Source: JAYOEY01 sp038116945
Lineage (GTDB): Bacteria > Pseudomonadota > Alphaproteobacteria > MPNO01 > UBA2964
Direction of reading: 5' to 3'
Assembly: GCA_038116945.1 (NCBI GenBank)
Contig: JAYOEY010000016.1
Location: 14,919-78,918, forward strand
Length of the DNA stretch: 64,000 nt
Shown here: piece by piece, positions 60,868-64,000 of the stretch
How the letters are laid out: every line of letters starts with the position of its first letter
Numbering within the stretch: the first letter of the stretch is position 1
Position numbers and translations under genes: made by a program
The notes under the pieces: model-generated
What the model saw: only the letters and a program-made list of their open reading frames with translations
What the model was told of the DNA's origin: nothing
Databases searched by the model: none

Positions 60868-62100
60868 ATGTCATTTTGGGCCGTCAAGATGACTTGGGTT
60901 CCTGTATGGGTACTGCCCAATATAAATATCGATGCACCAATTGAATCTAGATACTTCGCCATCGTCCCCAATAATGATCCACGTATATTAATTTTGACAG
61001 AGAAACATCATAACTTTGGCCAATTCCTCGGGCGTTTTACTGATGTTTACAACAACAAAATTACACCGGCCGTAATCATTAGAAAAACGGTCGTTCCTGA
61101 TGAAATTGAGAAATCGGGTGAGGCAGCAATCAGCTTCCGAGATATTCTCGTTGCCTCAACAATCCCAAATTCTTGGTCACTATCTCTCGTATACGGAAAT
61201 CGATTAAACCGGCCCACACTCTCAAATTATTTTTGGATTTATCCGTGGATAATAGATCGAAATTACGAGTATGTCGTTGCCGTTACTCCAACCACCCATG
61301 CTTTACACGAAGCCTCTGCGGTCCATGGACAATCGTCGCCGGATTTAGGCCCTATTACCCTACGCCAAAACGATTTTGATGAAGTTTTATTGTCAGCCCT
61401 GTTAACTCGGTGGGAAAAACGGTATTTGGAACGATTGCCATCTTGGGAGGATGTGGCGTTATTCCGATCACTAAATATCGCGAACCAAGCATGTCTAATT
61501 CCTGCCGGCCCCGACGCGACAATATTTGATTTTGGACAAATTATTAGTTTGTGGGTCTCTGCTTTCGAATCACTTGTGCATCCTGGCGCAAGAGGTAGAT
61601 CCTCTCTTGAAATGGTTTATACCCTTTTGGAAGAAGTTTCATGGATTGACAATCGATGTGGATACCGCAGGTATACGACTAAATCTAGAAAAAATACCGT
61701 TCGAAGAAACATTGCTTGCTGGATTTATTGGCAAATAAATAACTGTCGCAATAATTTTATGCATGGAAACCCTGTTACATCTTCAGATCTCAGGATATCA
61801 CGTTCACGCAGACCACTTACCGCCTTTGCTGCCCCCCTGTATAGAATCGGACTTACGTCTTTCCTTGACCTTTCATTTAAAAAAGAGATTCCAAACACAA
61901 ACGACATAGATATTTTGGCAAATTATGTAAATGAGCGTAACGCCTTTTGCGAGCCCCAACAGATCGCAGAAAGAGCAATTATGAGATCTCTTGTTACCGA
62001 AGAGGAAGAGGAACGACGGCGACAAGAAAATATAGACAGAGCCCGAAGGCAGTCCCGGGTAATAAGAGCGGAAATAAATTCAGATACGACTAAAATCTAA
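60868..62100 (+). CDS. A+T-rich HEPN-like domain protein, putative defence gene
   Basis: A 410-residue protein (start ATG 60868; ATG 60889 and TTG 60859 are alternatives, none with a good ribosome site). The N-terminal half is beta-rich and unrecognised. The C-terminal third contains ISLWVSAFESLVHPGARG and the CRNNFMHGNPV segment; R294-x4-H299 matches the R-x4-6-H RNase motif of HEPN domains, in a form close to the Apea-like group. A highly charged tail ends the protein. Base composition is clearly more A+T-rich than the neighbours, which suggests recent transfer. No toxin-antitoxin partner is visible. Confidence 0.7.
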   Translation: MSFWAVKMTWVPVWVLPNINIDAPIESRYFAIVPNNDPRILILTEKHHNFGQFLGRFTDVYNNKITPAVIIRKTVVPDEIEKSGEAAISFRDILVASTIPNSWSLSLVYGNRLNRPTLSNYFWIYPWIIDRNYEYVVAVTPTTHALHEASAVHGQSSPDLGPITLRQNDFDEVLLSALLTRWEKRYLERLPSWEDVALFRSLNIANQACLIPAGPDATIFDFGQIISLWVSAFESLVHPGARGRSSLEMVYTLLEEVSWIDNRCGYRRYTTKSRKNTVRRNIACWIYWQINNCRNNFMHGNPVTSSDLRISRSRRPLTAFAAPLYRIGLTSFLDLSFKKEIPNTNDIDILANYVNERNAFCEPQQIAERAIMRSLVTEEEEERRRQENIDRARRQSRVIRAEINSDTTKI

Positions 62101-62166
62101 ACGCGTTGGGCCCCTTTCTCGTGTTGACCAAGAACAAAATTCATATTTATCCGGTAAAGAGAGAAT

Positions 62167-63342
62167 ATGACCGCTGACAGCACTATGACGGACACACGTG
62201 AAAACCTCCTCCGGAGGGCCCGCGATCTCGCCCCGCAGCTGCGCGAACGGGCCGCGAAAGCGGAGGACGACCGCTGCGTTTCCGCCGAAACGGTCGCCGC
62301 GTTCAGGGAAGCCGGCCTGATCCGCATGACGCAGCCGCGCCGGTTCGGCGGCGAGGAGATGGGGTGGGACGTGCTGTGCGAGGTCGCGCAGATCCTGACC
62401 GCGGCGGACGGGGCGCAGGGCTGGATCCAGGCGATCATGGCCGATCATGCGCAGATGCTCGGCTGTTTTCCGGCGGAGGCGCAGGCGGATGTATGGGACG
62501 AGGCCGCGGGCGGCGACGGGAACGCGGTGATGTCGGCCTCGTTCGAGCCGACCGGCAGGGCCGTGCCGGTCGATGGCGGGTTCCGCTTCACCGGAAGGCA
62601 CAGCTTCGCGAGCGGAATCGACCATGCGGACTGGCTGATCTGCGGCGGCTTCATCGTCGAGGGAGATAAACGGGACGGACCGCATTTCTTCCTCGTACCG
62701 CGCGCCGACATCGAGATTATCGACGACTGGAACACGATGGGGCTGGAGGGCACCGGTTCGAAGAGCTTCGCGGTCGATGACGTCTTCATTCCCGACCATC
62801 GCCGGCTCGACGGGGCGCTGGCGCGTGCCGGCGAGCCGCCCGGGTCGGAGATCAACAGGGCGCCGGTCTACCGCATTTCGCGCGGCATCCACACCTCCTG
62901 CCTGTTCGCCGCCATGTCGGTCGGCATGGCGCAGGGGCTGCTTGAGGAATGGCTTGGCTATACGCGCGAGCGCGTGTCCCGGGGCATCGCCGTCCGCGAG
63001 CGGCCGGAGGAGCAGATGATCGCAGGCGAATGCTCCGCGCGCATCGCGACAGCCGAAGCGCTCTACCTCGCCACCATCCCCGACTCGATGCGGATTCTCG
63101 TCGACGGCGGAAAGCAGAGCGCCCGGGAACTGGCCCTTGTGAAACGCAACGCCGCCTTCGCCTGCCAGCTTGCGCTCGAAGCCGGCACCCGCCTGTTCAA
63201 TGCGGCGGGCGGCCGGGCGGTCTATCGCGGCGGCGAGATCGAACGGCGCTACCGCAACCTGCTGGCCAGCGCCGCGCATACCTCGATCACATGGGACAGC
63301 AACGCGCTCGCCAGCGGCAAGGCGCTGCTGGACCGGGACTGA
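62167..63342 (+). CDS. Acyl-CoA dehydrogenase-fold flavin monooxygenase (group D, HpaB/HsaA-like)
   Basis: A 391-residue protein with an acyl-CoA-dehydrogenase fold: N-terminal helices with LRERAAKAEDDRCVSAETVA, GLIRMTQPRRFGGEEMGWDV, then HSFASGIDHADWLICGGFIV, the conserved WNTMGLEGTGSKSFAVDDVF and C-terminal AGTRLFNAAGGRAVYRGGEI. It lacks the CoA-contacting catalytic Glu pattern of true dehydrogenases and fits group D two-component monooxygenases that hydroxylate phenols. A flavin reductase partner is not in the window. Confidence 0.84.
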   Translation: MTADSTMTDTRENLLRRARDLAPQLRERAAKAEDDRCVSAETVAAFREAGLIRMTQPRRFGGEEMGWDVLCEVAQILTAADGAQGWIQAIMADHAQMLGCFPAEAQADVWDEAAGGDGNAVMSASFEPTGRAVPVDGGFRFTGRHSFASGIDHADWLICGGFIVEGDKRDGPHFFLVPRADIEIIDDWNTMGLEGTGSKSFAVDDVFIPDHRRLDGALARAGEPPGSEINRAPVYRISRGIHTSCLFAAMSVGMAQGLLEEWLGYTRERVSRGIAVRERPEEQMIAGECSARIATAEALYLATIPDSMRILVDGGKQSARELALVKRNAAFACQLALEAGTRLFNAAGGRAVYRGGEIERRYRNLLASAAHTSITWDSNALASGKALLDRD

Positions 63343-63544
63343 CGCAGAACCGTCCGAGTTATCCTCCGCCACTGAATCGACATTTATGACCGCCTGATTC
63401 AAGACGAATTTTTAGGTGGAAGTTGATGGCAGCATACAGGTTTTAAGCAGACTTTTTATCGATGCTCCTGGAATGCCCGCTTATAGCCAGGAGCAGTCAT
63501 TTTCCTTCTTATGAACTTGTTGAGCCTACGTGTTAATCTCATTT
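63343..63544. other. Gene-free stretch upstream of the AbiV-like gene
   Basis: No coding frame of merit. It holds the inverted repeat at 63463-63495 and A/T-rich runs, in contrast to the GC-rich catabolic gene on its left. Confidence 0.5.
63463..63495. repeat. Inverted repeat TGCTCCTGG-N15-CCAGGAGCA
   Basis: A perfect 9-bp inverted repeat (63463-63471, 63487-63495) with a T-rich stretch after it on the plus strand. It lies in the 202-bp gene-free stretch upstream of the AbiV-like gene and could be a terminator remnant or regulatory hairpin. Confidence 0.5.
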
Positions 63545-63949
63545 ATGGCTAAATCCAAACGATACGATCCGCTGGACCGTTATACTGGGGCAATGTCCGC
63601 TGACGAAATTGCAGCGGGAATGAATGCCGCGATGCGGAACTCAGTTCGACTAGCAAGTGATGCAAGAATACTTTTGGAGGCGCAACGCTTTCCAACAGCT
63701 ACCTCTGTTGCCGCGCTAGCAATCGAGGAAGCAGGGAAAGTCAGCATTCTCAGACGACTGTCTGTCGTTCGCGACGAGAGTGAAACAAAGACAGTTTGGA
63801 AGGAATACAGAAATCATCGATCAAAGAACACGATGTGGATACTTCCGGATATTGTGGCCGGTGGAGCAACCAACCTTGCACAGTTCGCGGATGCCGTTGA
63901 TCAAGAAGGTGAACACACAGCGTTGCTAGATACGCTCAAGCAGTTGTGA
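63545..63949 (+). CDS. AbiV-family (HEPN) abortive-infection-like protein, apparently C-terminally short
   Basis: A 134-residue protein from ATG 63545. MSADEIAAGMNAAMRNSVRL, then ILLEAQRFPTATSVAALAIE and EEAGKVSILRRL form the core of the AbiV/HEPN helical fold; KEYRNHRSKNTMWILPDIVA follows. AbiV proteins are usually about 200 residues, and the present one stops at LLDTLKQL without the further conserved region, so it looks truncated. AbiV in Lactococcus blocks phage translation; here the role is only inferred. Confidence 0.72.
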   Translation: MAKSKRYDPLDRYTGAMSADEIAAGMNAAMRNSVRLASDARILLEAQRFPTATSVAALAIEEAGKVSILRRLSVVRDESETKTVWKEYRNHRSKNTMWILPDIVAGGATNLAQFADAVDQEGEHTALLDTLKQL

Positions 63950-64000
63950 ACCGCCCCGGGATTGCCGGAGGCCGTTTGGTTTAAGTTATGCGGCCATGGC
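63950..64000. other. Right-edge tail
   Basis: Fifty-one bases after the AbiV-like stop. No feature is visible here. Confidence 0.5.

Noticed and set aside
62124..62149. TTGACC and TATTTA as a promoter for the flavin monooxygenase
   Set aside because: Spacing of 14 bases is too short and other pairings are weak.
1..64000. CRISPR arrays, tRNA, rRNA, integrases, transposases
   Set aside because: No regular repeats, no tRNA-like cloverleafs seen, and no recombinase motifs in any frame.

Overview
The window is high-GC DNA with the gene content of a metabolically versatile alphaproteobacterium. The evidence is an RpoE/ChrR-type ECF sigma and zinc anti-sigma pair, many TRAP and tripartite-tricarboxylate (TTT) solute-binding proteins, TauD-type dioxygenases, a QuiC-type dehydroshikimate dehydratase, SlyX, and little intergenic space. 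I cannot name a genus. There are no rRNA or tRNA genes, no CRISPR array, and no transposase or integrase.

Layout. 1-8.7 kb: a partial periplasmic-binding-fold gene, a GST, an orphan TRAP solute-binding protein with its own terminator, a translationally coupled sulfatase-MFS pair, then a class II aldolase-fold gene and quiC. 8.8-13.5 kb: a Liv-type periplasmic binding protein followed by an 1176-residue membrane PAS-GGDEF-EAL protein, a likely ligand-to-c-di-GMP unit. 13.7-22.3 kb: a dense set of aromatic-catabolism-type enzymes (TauD dioxygenase, LigB-type ring-cleavage dioxygenase, VOC protein, cyclodeaminase-like dehydrogenase, MBL hydrolase, YCII protein, MDR oxidoreductase, dienelactone hydrolase, FAD monooxygenase). 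22.3-25.3 kb: housekeeping or envelope genes, including a PEP-CTERM-like protein, a tandem Usp and SlyX. 25.3-31.7 kb: a UbiD decarboxylase, a lone molybdopterin-binding hydroxylase subunit and a crotonase form one operon, divergent from a metal amidohydrolase. 31.7-38.5 kb: aconitase-family hydro-lyase subunits, a secreted esterase, an isocitrate-lyase-superfamily protein without the usual catalytic Cys, and a TTT transporter with fused TctA-TctB. 38.7-42.7 kb: a glycine-zipper protein, an enol-lactonase-like hydrolase, a cupin, and a fasciclin, ECF sigma, ChrR block whose chrR is split by a single-base frameshift. 42.9-49.5 kb: oligopeptidase B, a cyclo-ligase-like protein, an orphan TTT binding protein with an added C-terminal domain, a homocysteine-methyltransferase-like protein, and a TetR regulator with a clear palindromic operator. 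49.5-56.7 kb: a complete TRAP transporter, an alpha/beta hydrolase, a second PEP-CTERM-like protein and a tungstate ABC importer. 56.8-63.3 kb: FAH-fold, VOC, alpha/beta hydrolase, YjbQ, a second TauD, and an acyl-CoA-dehydrogenase-fold monooxygenase. An A+T-rich HEPN-like gene interrupts this run, and an AbiV-like HEPN gene follows it, apparently cut short.

The unifying theme is uptake and stepwise breakdown of carboxylated, aromatic or sulfated organics: at least four secondary-transporter binding proteins, several ring-opening or decarboxylating enzymes, and CoA and hydro-lyase chemistry. The most unusual features are the c-di-GMP sensor pair, the frameshifted chrR with an upstream RpoE-like promoter, strong hairpins at binding-protein/next-gene junctions, the orphan Mo-hydroxylase operon, and two HEPN-type putative defence genes.
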